Below are positions 35,071 through 45,047 of a DNA stretch of 64,000 bases, piece by piece. The DNA comes from Chloroflexi bacterium AL-N1 (GTDB lineage Bacteria > Chloroflexota > Chloroflexia > Chloroflexales > Roseiflexaceae): assembly GCA_013122435.1 (NCBI GenBank), contig WYDT01000001.1, positions 62,001 to 126,000 of the forward strand. The letters are read 5' to 3'. Both the position numbers and the translations under genes were made by a program. A model generated the notes under the pieces. That model worked only from the letters and a program-made list of their open reading frames with translations. It ran no database searches and was not told where the DNA came from. Position 1 is the stretch's first letter, and the number at the start of each line of letters is the position of its first letter.

Positions 35071-36525
35071 TTAAGGAATATTGTGTTCAACCAATATCGG
35101 ATCAGCTTGAGGTGGGCGATCAAGAATCTGTCGAATACTAATCAACGTACCCAGAAAGATCCAGCTATACACGGTATATTTGTATCCGGCAATGCCCTGA
35201 TTGTAGGCAAATGGAAGCACCCAATCACCCAGCATCATGGAAGCCATGGCACCGATCCACCCACCAGTAACAATAATTGCCAGTGTACGCAAAAATCCCG
35301 GCTGAGCGCGCTGCGAAAGCCGCCATCCTTCCCATATGCCAACCACCGACAACCACAACCAGGCAAACATGCCGGTAAAACCAAATTGAGCGAGGATGTC
35401 GAGATAGTTGTTATGGGTTGAGCGGGCATCTTCGGCATAATAGGTGACATAGTACAGCGCATATCCCGCCGGGCCGGTGCCAAAAAGCCAGTGTGCACGA
35501 ACAACACGCCAGTTTTGTTCCCACAGAATAAGGCGTTCGAGGCTACCATCATCAATGTTGGCCTGCGCGACATCGTTAAAATAGCCACTGGTTTGCATGA
35601 AGATCAGTACAACGATTGGTATAAGGGCAAAAAACATCTTGCGTGAATGCATAAGCAGCATGGCCAGGAGGGCGACAAGACCAGGCACCCAACCCGAAAG
35701 CCATTCGACGTTGACAACAATGGCCAGATACACCGACAAGCCCATAATACCCAGAAGGGCAAGGCGCCAAGGCCAACTCATGTTCGGTTGGATCACTGCT
35801 AACCCAAAGCACGCTGCAATCGTCCACATGCCCCATAACCCGCCGGTTGTCACAAGCGGTAATGGCAAATCAAATAACCAGAAAACGGTAATGATACTGC
35901 CAAAAAAGATAAATACCCCCACCACAAACTTTAACTGCCCGGTCGTGGTTACAAAGTTCCCATACAGCAACGCGGCACCCAACGAAACCAGTATGGTGAG
36001 CAATGAGCCAATTTGCACCACGATAAAGGTTGGATGGTAAATCAGGATCGGATCACGCCAGACAAATCCCCATACCAGCGAGATACAACCGATCATGCCA
36101 AACACAAATATGGGCAGATTCAAAGGCGATGGAACCACGGAAAACTGTTTACGCATAACCGCCGATACAACCCAGAAGCCGCACAGCGACAATGCAAGCA
36201 ACAGTGCGACAGGCAATCGCGTCTCGGTGCCTGTCGACAATTCAAAGGGAATCGCAAATGCAGCCACGGGGATGGCCAGCACTACCAGTTCAAAACGATA
36301 CATCAACGCCAGCAGACCAAATACAGCAACCGGCCCAAGCACAAACAGCGCTGCAATCGAGTTTCTTTCCAAACCGACTGCCAGACCAGCAGCAGCACTC
36401 AAGGCAAACAGCAGCACTAAGACGCCACTCATAAGAACGGCAGGGTGGATATGCCAGTGTCTGGTTGGGTTAAAAAGACGCGCGGTCAACGACGCTCTGC
36501 TGTTTTGATCAATCAAACGCTGCAT
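35071..36525 (-). CDS. O-antigen ligase/polymerase-like membrane protein (Wzy/WaaL type)
   Basis: 484 residues with about eleven transmembrane helices. A large extracytoplasmic loop (about 345-400) carries GTGPAGYALYYVTYYAEDARSTHNNYLDILAQFG, of which the G-P-G and H-N-x-Y-L pattern is the mark of the Wzy_C/O-antigen ligase family. These membrane enzymes join or polymerise lipid-linked glycans outside the membrane. In a monoderm it would act on exopolysaccharide or protein glycans rather than LPS. It starts 3 bases after the stop of the GT-C gene, so the two are one transcript; the ribosome site is poor, which suggests coupling. Confidence 0.85.
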   Translation of the reverse strand: MQRLIDQNSRASLTARLFNPTRHWHIHPAVLMSGVLVLLFALSAAAGLAVGLERNSIAALFVLGPVAVFGLLALMYRFELVVLAIPVAAFAIPFELSTGTETRLPVALLLALSLCGFWVVSAVMRKQFSVVPSPLNLPIFVFGMIGCISLVWGFVWRDPILIYHPTFIVVQIGSLLTILVSLGAALLYGNFVTTTGQLKFVVGVFIFFGSIITVFWLFDLPLPLVTTGGLWGMWTIAACFGLAVIQPNMSWPWRLALLGIMGLSVYLAIVVNVEWLSGWVPGLVALLAMLLMHSRKMFFALIPIVVLIFMQTSGYFNDVAQANIDDGSLERLILWEQNWRVVRAHWLFGTGPAGYALYYVTYYAEDARSTHNNYLDILAQFGFTGMFAWLWLSVVGIWEGWRLSQRAQPGFLRTLAIIVTGGWIGAMASMMLGDWVLPFAYNQGIAGYKYTVYSWIFLGTLISIRQILDRPPQADPILVEHNIP

Positions 36526-36528
36526 ATG

Positions 36529-38079
36529 TTATCTACGTCGGAATAAGACATATGATCCAATACTATGTTCTTCCATATACTTTTGTTCAAGTATAACCGT
36601 ATCGTAAATACCTGTATACCCACCAAAGCTGCCGACCACGACATACACCGGTGCGTCCTGCAGGCCATCGTAGACGAGCGGTGGGCCACCCAGCCATTGA
36701 TGCCGCACGGCAGTGTCGAGCAACTCGATAGGCGGATAATGGTAGCGATGGTCGGTCAACACACCAAGTTCTGGCTCCCATGTTTCGACAACGGTATCCT
36801 GAGGAACATGGTCATCGAGATAGGCAGCAAACCGATGCGCGGTATCATCTGGATGAACGATAGCATTGGTTGAAAGTGCAAACGGAACGAGCATAAACAG
36901 CGCAGCGTAGCCAGTACCCAGAACCGCCAGAGCACGCTGGACCGTGGTGCCATTTCGTAGCCAGGTAAGCAAATCAATCAGTGCACGTGCAATCAGTAAT
37001 GCGCCCAGCGCAACCGCAGGGAAGGCATAACGGGGCCACCCCAGCGATGCACCAACAAACCATGTCAGCCACAGGCCAATGATGATGACCAATAGGGCTT
37101 CGGATAATCCCTGTGCGTCACGACGGCGTGCACGCCATGCGGCGTAAAGCAGCGCTGGGATGAGCAAACCGCCATAGAGATCAGGTTGTAGCAGATATTT
37201 GCCTGCTCGTAACGTTGCGCCCATGTCAAAGACAAAAATCGCACCGCCAGCAGCCTGTCGAGTCTGTTGCATATTTTCCAAGAAGCTACCAGGACCCAGA
37301 AATTGAAATTGGGCCAGCACCCAGAGGCCAAAACATCCACACGCTATCAGCACTGGCACGATGCGAAGTTGCCATGTTCCAACACGATAATATAGCCAAT
37401 CTAACACCCCAACAGCCACCAGCGCCACCGGAATGATGAGCACAAACTGATTTTTGGTAACAAGTGCGAGGCCAAAACCAAGCCCAGCCAGAACACTCAG
37501 CAGCCACGAGCGTCGTGTCACAAGATTCTTCCCAGCATGAAGGGCGGCAACCCAGGCAAGCAAACCAAGTGACAAAAAGGCTAAGCCGGGTGTCTCACCC
37601 AATACCTGACGGCTGTACTCAATAAAACCTTCGTAGTTGAAGGTGCGCGACGCGAACAACAGCGTGAGCACCAGCAGGCCAGCCACATGGCCATGGAGCT
37701 TCTGTCCAAGGGCATACAACGACGCCAGTGCGACCAACGCATACAAGACGATCACCAGGCGGCCCTGTGTAATGCCAACATCGAAGAGGTTGAACATAAG
37801 TGCAATCGGCAGCATCACGGTCGGTCCAACACCAACTGTTGGGCCATAGTAGCGAAAACCTTCACTGCTGATATCTGCATAGACACCGTGCTGAACAAGC
37901 GTTTTGGGAACGTGGAGATGCGACCCTTCATCGAACCATGTCCGTGGTGCATACGGCAAATTGAGGAACAGCACCAGACAGGTTGCAAGGAGAAGTACCA
38001 GTGGCCAGAGACGCACAAGGATGTGCAAGAATGAGCGCGTATGAGGACTAATTGCCGCAGGGGCTTTTCTTGTAAGCAT
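36529..38079 (-). CDS. GT-C membrane glycosyltransferase (PMT/ArnT, GT39-like)
   Basis: 516 residues from the ATG at 38079 (AAGGG 8 bases upstream). About eleven membrane helices. After the first one comes YAPRTWFDEGSHLHVPKTL, the D/E-rich first extracytoplasmic loop in which GT-C enzymes keep the catalytic Asp/Glu. A soluble C-terminal part (about 430-516) has ETWEPELGVL. ArnT/PMT-type enzymes use polyprenyl-phosphate sugars, such as those the upstream GT2 could make. The acceptor is unknown. Confidence 0.8.
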   Translation of the reverse strand: MLTRKAPAAISPHTRSFLHILVRLWPLVLLLATCLVLFLNLPYAPRTWFDEGSHLHVPKTLVQHGVYADISSEGFRYYGPTVGVGPTVMLPIALMFNLFDVGITQGRLVIVLYALVALASLYALGQKLHGHVAGLLVLTLLFASRTFNYEGFIEYSRQVLGETPGLAFLSLGLLAWVAALHAGKNLVTRRSWLLSVLAGLGFGLALVTKNQFVLIIPVALVAVGVLDWLYYRVGTWQLRIVPVLIACGCFGLWVLAQFQFLGPGSFLENMQQTRQAAGGAIFVFDMGATLRAGKYLLQPDLYGGLLIPALLYAAWRARRRDAQGLSEALLVIIIGLWLTWFVGASLGWPRYAFPAVALGALLIARALIDLLTWLRNGTTVQRALAVLGTGYAALFMLVPFALSTNAIVHPDDTAHRFAAYLDDHVPQDTVVETWEPELGVLTDHRYHYPPIELLDTAVRHQWLGGPPLVYDGLQDAPVYVVVGSFGGYTGIYDTVILEQKYMEEHSIGSYVLFRRR

Positions 38080-38753
38080 AGCCAACCCTTCCACAAACCG
38101 ACATCGGCGGCGAACAATTTGGCTTTATCAATAAGCCCTTAAACTTTGAGCAACAGTGTAATGGTGCTATGTCCATCGTGTGTATAATCTGCCTGGACGC
38201 AAATGGATGAAGTGTTATCGTAATCGTAAATCTTGACCATATGCACTATAGCAAGTTGCTATGACACACGGCTGACAGCAACCTAATGGTGGATGACGAA
38301 GTTGTTATCCTCTCCAGACACAGCACTTTAGCATATTTGTACGATATTAGGGACACCAGGAGATATTATTTGCGGTTTTGAAGAAATGCAGACTTTCCAC
38401 AGATCAAAAATCTCTGTCACCACCATTTGCTCTTGATACGGTGTCTGTTGTGCTTGCGAGAATAGCCATTGTATGTTAGCATTGACAAAATCACCCGTAG
38501 TGTAATGAATAAGATTGTTCCTGTATTCACATATGTTTATATGTTCAGACTGGATCATCATTTTATTCACATGGACGATGTGTATGTCCCCTCTCAATAC
38601 GGAATTCCTATGTGTAACACAACCTTCAACATAGAGAATTATGGTGGTTTATACCGTTCATACAGTGTTGCGTTTATATTTAACCGATGTGCTATCAGCA
38701 AAGCAGATTATGCTGTGTACTGATAGCATATAGTATTTTGAGGAAAGTGTTCT
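38080..38753. other. 674-base divergent intergenic region
   Basis: Lies between the GT-C gene and oppD. Two frames of about 85-90 codons (38328-38597 minus, 38469-38723 plus) overlap each other, lack ribosome sites and look random in composition. A 15-base perfect palindrome ATAGCAA-G-TTGCTAT (38248-38262) is a possible operator. A TTGACA at 38482 has no convincing -10 partner. No tRNA or known riboswitch was recognised. Confidence 0.4.
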
Positions 38754-39776
38754 ATGGGCGCACTTTTGGAAGTCAAAAATCTTGTCACTCAATTCCATAC
38801 TCAGGAAGGTGTTGTACACGCAGTAAACGATGTCTCCTATACATTGCAAGAGGGTGAAACTCTCGGTGTTGTGGGAGAGAGTGGCAGTGGCAAGAGCGTA
38901 CACGTTCTTTCGATGCTTGGCCTTATCCCTATGCCACCAGGCAAAATTGCTAACGGTGAGGTGCTGTTTGATGGGCGCGATCTCGTCACCCTCTCCGATA
39001 GAGAAATACGGCAGGTGCGTGGTGGCGAAATCGGGATGATCTTTCAAGACCCGATGACCTCCCTCAATCCGGTGCTAACCATAGGTACGCAGATTACCGA
39101 GGCGCTCAAAATTCATCTGCATATGAGCGAAACGGAAGCTACCAACCGAGCCGTTGAACTGCTTGATATGGTTGGTATCCCCGATGCACGCCGACGACTA
39201 CGCGATTATCCACACCAATTTTCTGGTGGTATGCGCCAACGAGTGATGATCGCCATCGGCATTTCCTGCAATCCCAAGTTGCTCATTGCTGACGAACCCA
39301 CTACCGCACTTGATGTCACTATTCAGGCACAGATTATTGAGTTGGTCAAAGATCTTAAGAAGCAGATTGGTATGGCAATCATCTGGATCACCCACGATCT
39401 CGGTGTGGTTGCCGGGATTGCCGACACCATTCAGGTGATGTATGGTGGCCGTATTCTTGAGCGTGGCCCGGTCGAAGAGGTGTTTAAAGATACGCGCAAT
39501 GCGTACACTCTGGGATTGTTAAATTCGCTCCCACGACTCGATACCAAAGGTGGTGCCCGAGGACGGCTCCAACAGATTGTTGGCTCACCACCTGATATGA
39601 TTATCGAACCCAAGGGCGATCCTTTCGCCCCACGAAATCCCTACGCAACACCACGTTGTTTTGAAGAGACACCACCGTTACGCCATGTCGATGGCGGACA
39701 TCCTGATCATCTCGTAGCCGCCTGGTACGATTTGCGTGAAGCAGTCAAACAACAATCCGTTGAGGAGGCAGTGTAA
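38754..39776 (+). CDS. oppD: Oligopeptide/dipeptide ABC transporter ATPase, OppD type
   Basis: 340 residues. Walker A GESGSGKS near 40-47, Q-loop [13 protein letters not shown], signature [14 protein letters not shown], Walker [13 protein letters not shown], and the H-loop ITHDLG. The C-terminal oligo_HPY region has the Cys-containing block [12 protein letters not shown], typical of OppD/DppD. It is one of two ATPases energising peptide uptake at the membrane. No permease or binding-protein gene is in the window, so the pair must serve subunits encoded elsewhere. oppF follows 2 bases downstream. GAGGAAAG precedes the ATG. Confidence 0.95.
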   Translation: MGALLEVKNLVTQFHTQEGVVHAVNDVSYTLQEGETLGVVGESGSGKSVHVLSMLGLIPMPPGKIANGEVLFDGRDLVTLSDREIRQVRGGEIGMIFQDPMTSLNPVLTIGTQITEALKIHLHMSETEATNRAVELLDMVGIPDARRRLRDYPHQFSGGMRQRVMIAIGISCNPKLLIADEPTTALDVTIQAQIIELVKDLKKQIGMAIIWITHDLGVVAGIADTIQVMYGGRILERGPVEEVFKDTRNAYTLGLLNSLPRLDTKGGARGRLQQIVGSPPDMIIEPKGDPFAPRNPYATPRCFEETPPLRHVDGGHPDHLVAAWYDLREAVKQQSVEEAV

Positions 39777-39778
39777 GC

Positions 39779-40744
<966 letters not shown>

Positions 40745-40770
40745 CACAACGCTCATCTCAGACATACAAG

Positions 40771-40800
40771 ACCCACACCGATGACTCTGGTGTGGGTTTG
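40771..40800 (+). terminator. Terminator of oppDF (copy A)
   Basis: ACCCACACC (40771-40779), a 9-base loop GATGACTCT, GGTGTGGGT (40789-40797) and TTTG. The stem is perfect. Sequence, loop and flanks match the terminator at 42815 almost base for base. Confidence 0.8.
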
Positions 40801-40829
40801 GTGTGTGTTCTATTAATATTTGCTATCAA

Positions 40830-40922
40830 TCAGAACCAATTGAAATAGAAGATGCCAAGCAACAATAAAATGGCCACAACCAGCCAGAGTGTAAGTGGTA
40901 TCCTTTTGAGTTGCTCAAACAT
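40830..40922 (-). CDS. 30-residue single-helix membrane peptide
   Basis: A short frame starting at the ATG at 40922, with AGGAG 6 bases upstream. It encodes a 7-residue basic amphipathic start (MFEQLKR), a hydrophobic helix of about 20 residues (LTLWLVVAILLLLGIFY) and the end FNWF. The ribosome site, clean transmembrane profile and position between a terminator and a membrane-protein gene on the same strand support a real gene. Function unknown; it could be a small regulator or subunit of the 80-residue neighbour. Confidence 0.55.
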   Translation of the reverse strand: MFEQLKRIPLTLWLVVAILLLLGIFYFNWF

Positions 40923-40953
40923 AGGTTACTCCTGATAGCTACCTTAATAACTA

Positions 40954-41196
40954 CTACACATCACAGGAGGAAGGTGTTACTGTTTTCTCTGCATCGCGTG
41001 GTGTTCCTGGTTTAGTCAAGAGAAATGTCATTGCACCGAGAATAGGAACAAATACGATCATAGCAATCCATAAAGGATAAACGATACCACTAAGTACCCT
41101 ATGACGCATTTGGTTAAGTGCTATAATTGCTAAACCAATCCACATAATCAATAGAAAAACATTTAACAATTGTGCAAAAAGCAGCCCATAGTTCAT
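40954..41196 (-). CDS. Small PLDc_N-like membrane protein, copy A
   Basis: 80 residues with two transmembrane helices (about 7-27 and 36-60) joined by a basic turn NQMRHRVLSG. The end TKPGTPRDAEK is cytoplasmic. The pattern resembles the stand-alone phospholipase D N-terminal (PLDc_N) membrane family, of unknown function. It is a paralogue of the protein at 42874-43188, which has KPGTPRDAEK at the same place. GAGGAG lies close upstream of the ATG. Confidence 0.6.
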   Translation of the reverse strand: MNYGLLFAQLLNVFLLIMWIGLAIIALNQMRHRVLSGIVYPLWIAMIVFVPILGAMTFLLTKPGTPRDAEKTVTPSSCDV

Positions 41197-41290
41197 ACTA
41201 TTCTCCTCAGCAACAATGGCTAGAATACACTTTCTATAGATTCATCATGGCATATGTATTATAACATATGCCATGATGAGAATTCTCATC

Positions 41291-41878
41291 CTAATAAACT
41301 GAATAATCAATAGTACAAGACACTGGTGATGAGTTTATTATAAGCCCACCTTCTATAATAAGATGTACATTGGCAGTTCCACCACCTACAATAATAACCC
41401 GATTGCCTCGGTTATCGATTCTCTCATATGTATCAACAAGCTCTGTTCCCAGATTTGCACCCGACAGACCAACTCGGGTAGTTGCAGACTCGATCCAGCG
41501 AACTGAAGTACCTGGATTGAACCTAACGATAATATCTGCCCACGTGTTGAACGTTGAAGTACCAGCATTAGATGTACAATGACGTTCAACTCTTACATAA
41601 TCTGAATTGAGCGAAACCTCATTTAACGTAGGTGAGTGACGTTCAACAACATTGTTCTGCTTTCCAATATTTTGAAGCAGTTTTTCTAGTTCTTCTGGAC
41701 TATTAATGACAATAGGTTGAATCCCTTCCGGTACTTCCGATGCTGGGACAAGATTATATTTTTCATACAACCGCTCATACTCTAACTGGTCATCACTTTG
41801 GGCCGAAACACCTGCTGTTGTGGTAATAAACAGAGCTGCTGAAATAAGCAGAGTAAGCACTTTACTAATAGTGTTCAC
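41291..41878 (-). CDS. Secreted protein of unknown function
   Basis: 195 residues if started at the GTG at 41878, which has AAAGGAG at the right distance and begins directly with a signal peptide (about 1-26, GVSAQ end); an ATG 17 codons upstream would add a polar stretch before it. The mature part has a short helical segment with YERLYEKYNLVP and SPEELEKLL, then a beta-rich domain with two Cys (RHCTSN and SCTID) that may form a disulfide. I do not recognise the family. The composition is AT-rich. No enzyme motif is visible. Confidence 0.6.
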   Translation of the reverse strand: MNTISKVLTLLISAALFITTTAGVSAQSDDQLEYERLYEKYNLVPASEVPEGIQPIVINSPEELEKLLQNIGKQNNVVERHSPTLNEVSLNSDYVRVERHCTSNAGTSTFNTWADIIVRFNPGTSVRWIESATTRVGLSGANLGTELVDTYERIDNRGNRVIIVGGGTANVHLIIEGGLIINSSPVSCTIDYSVY

Positions 41879-42123
41879 TTGCCTTTCTCCTTTCAAATAG
41901 GATGATAGTGATTTTAGAGAAGCCAACACACTTCACTATCCATAGATATGTTGACAAATAAGTTGAAAGTATGTTACTAATAAGTATAGAGAATTTCCAT
42001 CGTAACAATTACTAATTTCGTTGTTGTCAATTTTGCCTACGTGTATTTGTTAATGATTATCGATCACGTAAGTAAAAGTGGGCAATCGTTGCTGCACAAA
42101 GTAGAATTCTGAAGAAGGTACAG

Positions 42124-42783
42124 ATGAAGAGAATGAATACTAAAACCATGTCTATAACTAGAATTTTGATCATAGACTCCCACCCCATAACAGGATATAG
42201 TCTTGCAATTGCGCTTGATCTAAAAACAAACTTTGAGACTCAAACTTGTTTTGACTATGATAATGCATCACAAATTATATCCACATTTTTACCGCATATT
42301 GTTATACTCAACTTGCATTCTCAGGACACATATCGAGCTATTGTTCTCTGCCACACTATGACAACATCAGAGCATCCCCCAATGATTATTATATTGCTTC
42401 CACCTTCTCTTTTGACAGATGCTCTTGTTGCACAAGCCATTGAGGCGGGTGTTGATGGGGTATTAAGTCACGAGGAACTTGAATTTACAGATTTAATTCA
42501 AGCAATAAAGAAAGTAAATGAAGGACAGAGTCTATTTACTACACAACAGATGCGGAATGCTTTGATAGCAAAACAAAGCATAAATACAATAATTGCAGAT
42601 TTGACACCCCGCGAGCAAGAAATTGCTGAACTTCTCATCGAAGGTACATCAACTACAGAATTTGCAGATACACTCGCTATTAGCCATCGAACTGTGTACG
42701 CACATACAGGAAATATTATGGCAAAACTTGGTGTTAGGAGCCGCAGTGAAGCAATTGCAAGGTTGTACCAAATGCGAATGTAG
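42124..42783 (+). CDS. NarL/LuxR-type response regulator with altered receiver
   Basis: 219 residues. The receiver fold (about 12-130) keeps D18 in ILIIDSH, but the phospho-acceptor site reads VILNLHS with Asn63, and the conserved Lys is missing (GVLSHEEL). A LuxR-type HTH (about 155-215) with LTPREQEIAELLIEGTST, RTVYAHTGNIMAKLGVRSR is intact. Lacking the Asp, it probably acts without phosphorylation, by ligand, partner or expression level. No histidine kinase is nearby. It is AT-rich with its own start signal (AAGAAGG) and a terminator directly downstream. Confidence 0.85.
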   Translation: MKRMNTKTMSITRILIIDSHPITGYSLAIALDLKTNFETQTCFDYDNASQIISTFLPHIVILNLHSQDTYRAIVLCHTMTTSEHPPMIIILLPPSLLTDALVAQAIEAGVDGVLSHEELEFTDLIQAIKKVNEGQSLFTTQQMRNALIAKQSINTIIADLTPREQEIAELLIEGTSTTEFADTLAISHRTVYAHTGNIMAKLGVRSRSEAIARLYQMRM

Positions 42784-42814
42784 CGTAGCATTGAGTAAGA
42801 ATATGACTCACAAG

Positions 42815-42844
42815 ACCCACACCAATGACTCTGGTGTGGGTTTG
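42815..42844 (+). terminator. Terminator of the LuxR-type regulator (copy B)
   Basis: ACCCACACC (42815-42823), loop AATGACTCTG, GGTGTGGGT (42833-42841), then TTTG. It differs from copy A at 40771 by about one base in the loop. Confidence 0.8.
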
Positions 42845-42873
42845 TTGTTACAGTAACGCTTTACAGATCGAAA

Positions 42874-43188
42874 CTACTGTACATCATAGGACGAATGGGA
42901 TACTACTTTCTCTGCATCGCGTGGTGTTCCTGGTTTAATCATCAGAAATGCCAGCCCTCCTAGAACCGGTGCAAAAATAATGAAGCCCACCCACAGTGCC
43001 TGCGCCACATCACTCAACTTGCGATAGCGCATCTGGTAGAACGCGACCAGTACCAGCACAATCCATCCTACCAAAATCGCAATATTCGCTGTTTGGCCTA
43101 AGAAAACAATGAATTGATCCGTGCGACTTATAGTATCTTCTCCTATCCAAGATAAATGGGTGTAAACAATATCAATTCCAGAGTACAC
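42874..43188 (-). CDS. Small PLDc_N-like membrane protein, copy B
   Basis: Up to 104 residues from a GTG at 43188, with no good ribosome site. Two membrane helices (about 35-52, 65-85), a basic YQMRYRKLSD turn and the end KPGTPRDAEK match copy A at 40954-41196. Where copy A has GAGGAG plus ATG, this copy has AGGAGAAG followed by ATA at 43131, so the original start codon seems mutated. Translation may use ATA, the upstream GTG, or be reduced. The stop-proximal region remains intact, which argues against complete decay. Function unknown. Confidence 0.55.
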   Translation of the reverse strand: MYSGIDIVYTHLSWIGEDTISRTDQFIVFLGQTANIAILVGWIVLVLVAFYQMRYRKLSDVAQALWVGFIIFAPVLGGLAFLMIKPGTPRDAEKVVSHSSYDVQ

Positions 43189-43278
43189 CAGATATTAACG
43201 AATTACAATCCCTCTCAATGTCTTCTGATAGTCAGATAATGAATTCGTAACAGTCGGTGTTTTGCTTTCCTGGCGTGC

Positions 43279-43950
43279 CTACCAGCCAGCACGTGTTCTG
43301 TATTGACACGGTGTTGTTTGAAAAACCTCTGCAAATGTCATGCAACTCCCATCGAACCTGTAATCAATCCGCTTAACCCGTTCAAACTGAAACAGCGTTT
43401 GATTCAGCGGGCGGATGATTTCACCATGCATAGCTGATGCGCTTGCGTTAGGGATGAGATAGGCGAGATTGACAAGATCAACCGTTGCAGTGCCATCCTC
43501 GCCCCATGTAATGCTGTTCAGTGCATTCGCGGTGATCAGGGAAAACACTGATGTAAAATCGGCTTCTCGTTCCATTTCCGTTGGTCCAGCAAGTAATGCA
43601 TCTATGGATAGATGCAATTGTTCTTGTGTAGAGGCGTCCTTTGGAACCTCGCGGGAAAATGGATAGAGTGCTCTTGGAAGACTATCATGCGTGCAGGCAA
43701 AATAAACGTTGACCGTCATCATTTCAGGATCAGGCTCTTCGGTCGGGAGCAGCAGACATACTTCTGCAATATCTACTGTTTCAAATGCCTGATCACTAAC
43801 GGTAGGATCTACTACAGACACACTACCATCGCTGTTGACAATAGTAGGAATCTCTATCTGTTCATTCGTTATCTCACCACAAGCGGTCATGAATAACAGT
43901 ATAACAAGGAGTAACACTCGTTTCTTGAAGCTATGCCGTCGGATAGACAT
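43279..43950 (-). CDS. GerMN-domain lipoprotein
   Basis: 223 residues. A basic start, hydrophobic stretch and lipobox FMTAC24 mark a lipoprotein attached to the outer face of the membrane. After a linker, residues about 75-205 resemble the GerMN (sporulation/germination) domain: VNVYFAC, PFSREVP, LSIDALLAGPTEMERE, ITWGEDGTATVDL. Outside spore formers such domains are found in envelope lipoproteins, possibly binding peptidoglycan. Two additional Cys (CMTF, PCQY) may pair. GGAG lies just before the ATG. Confidence 0.78.
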   Translation of the reverse strand: MSIRRHSFKKRVLLLVILLFMTACGEITNEQIEIPTIVNSDGSVSVVDPTVSDQAFETVDIAEVCLLLPTEEPDPEMMTVNVYFACTHDSLPRALYPFSREVPKDASTQEQLHLSIDALLAGPTEMEREADFTSVFSLITANALNSITWGEDGTATVDLVNLAYLIPNASASAMHGEIIRPLNQTLFQFERVKRIDYRFDGSCMTFAEVFQTTPCQYRTRAGW

Positions 43951-44109
43951 CGGAGACTCCGCGATGATTATCTTGCTCTACATACTATGACGAATCAACC
44001 AATAGAGTTGTCACCAACTCATTGCAAATCACCACTTGACTCCAACGCCACGTCATAGTTTATGCTCTCGATGATATTCTTTCGATGTGTTATGTGAAAG
44101 GAACATGGT

Positions 44110-45012
44110 ATGAAAGCAAACTGGATACCAACCAATGAATACTACCATCGTGTGCTCAATGCGCCAGATACAACGACCCGTGAACAGTTGTTTGTCGAGT
44201 TGTTTGTGCAGCCGTGGCAAACCATGATGAACATGGTAGCACCACAACTCGGCGCAGACGGCAGCGATGTGCTGGCAGGTGCACGAGCCTGGGTATGGCT
44301 ACTACCCGATCAGACAGACACCCTAGTAGATTTGTTAGGGCGATTAGAAGCTGCAGATGCCTGGCGTGTTGGCGGTGCAGCAATCACCGAGGCTATCTCA
44401 CACTTTGCGCCCTACCATGATCGTATCGCATTTGACCAGATTACAGGCTGGCTGGTACTGGCCGATCCCGCCAGAGCCCACTCATCGGAAGACGGCTACA
44501 CCGGTGCAACCGATTGGACGCAACCGCGCTTTATTGGGCAATTCTGGGACCCGAATGAAGACAACCTGCGACGCCTGTCCGGATTGATGGCCCATGAAAT
44601 GCACCACCTGATCCGGCTACACGCATTCCCATGGGATATGCAAAACACATCGGTGGCCGACTACATCGTCACAGAGGGAATGGCGGAGTCCTTTGCGACA
44701 GCGCTCTTCGGCGCAGACAACGTCATTTCTGCTGTCAGCGATTTGCGCGAGGACGCGTTTGAAACGGCCCGCCGCTTGATCGGTGCAGGTCTCGACAGAA
44801 CTGGCTTCAATGTCATCCGTGGCTATATCTTCGGCGACGATCTCGCAGAACGCTGGCAGTTTGAACCAGTCGGTGGTATGCCCAAGTATGGGGGATATGC
44901 CGTTGGGTATCATGTGGTGCAGGCGTTCCTCCAGCGCACAGGCCGCTCAATCGAGGAGACGACCTTCATTCCAGCCAGCCAGATTGTCGAGGAGTCGGGG
45001 TTCTTTGCATAG
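44110..45012 (+). CDS. DUF2268-type putative zinc protease
   Basis: 300 residues, cytosolic. HEMHH at 162-166 is an HExxH zinc site and E189 in TEGMAES, 23 residues later, is the likely third ligand, as in gluzincins. This matches DUF2268 predicted Zn-dependent proteases in size and motif order. The N-terminal 110 residues have helical DALVDLL-type blocks with no known site. Start at ATG 44110 after GAAAGGAA. It faces the secretion locus tail to tail, with 35 bases between stop codons. Confidence 0.8.
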   Translation: MKANWIPTNEYYHRVLNAPDTTTREQLFVELFVQPWQTMMNMVAPQLGADGSDVLAGARAWVWLLPDQTDTLVDLLGRLEAADAWRVGGAAITEAISHFAPYHDRIAFDQITGWLVLADPARAHSSEDGYTGATDWTQPRFIGQFWDPNEDNLRRLSGLMAHEMHHLIRLHAFPWDMQNTSVADYIVTEGMAESFATALFGADNVISAVSDLREDAFETARRLIGAGLDRTGFNVIRGYIFGDDLAERWQFEPVGGMPKYGGYAVGYHVVQAFLQRTGRSIEETTFIPASQIVEESGFFA

Positions 45013-45047
45013 CACAGTGTTTGGGTAACACTTGATGGGGATTATCA

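Noticed and set aside
38328..38723. Two frames of 84-89 codons in the intergenic region before oppD
   Set aside because: They overlap on opposite strands, lack ribosome sites and have no recognisable domains.
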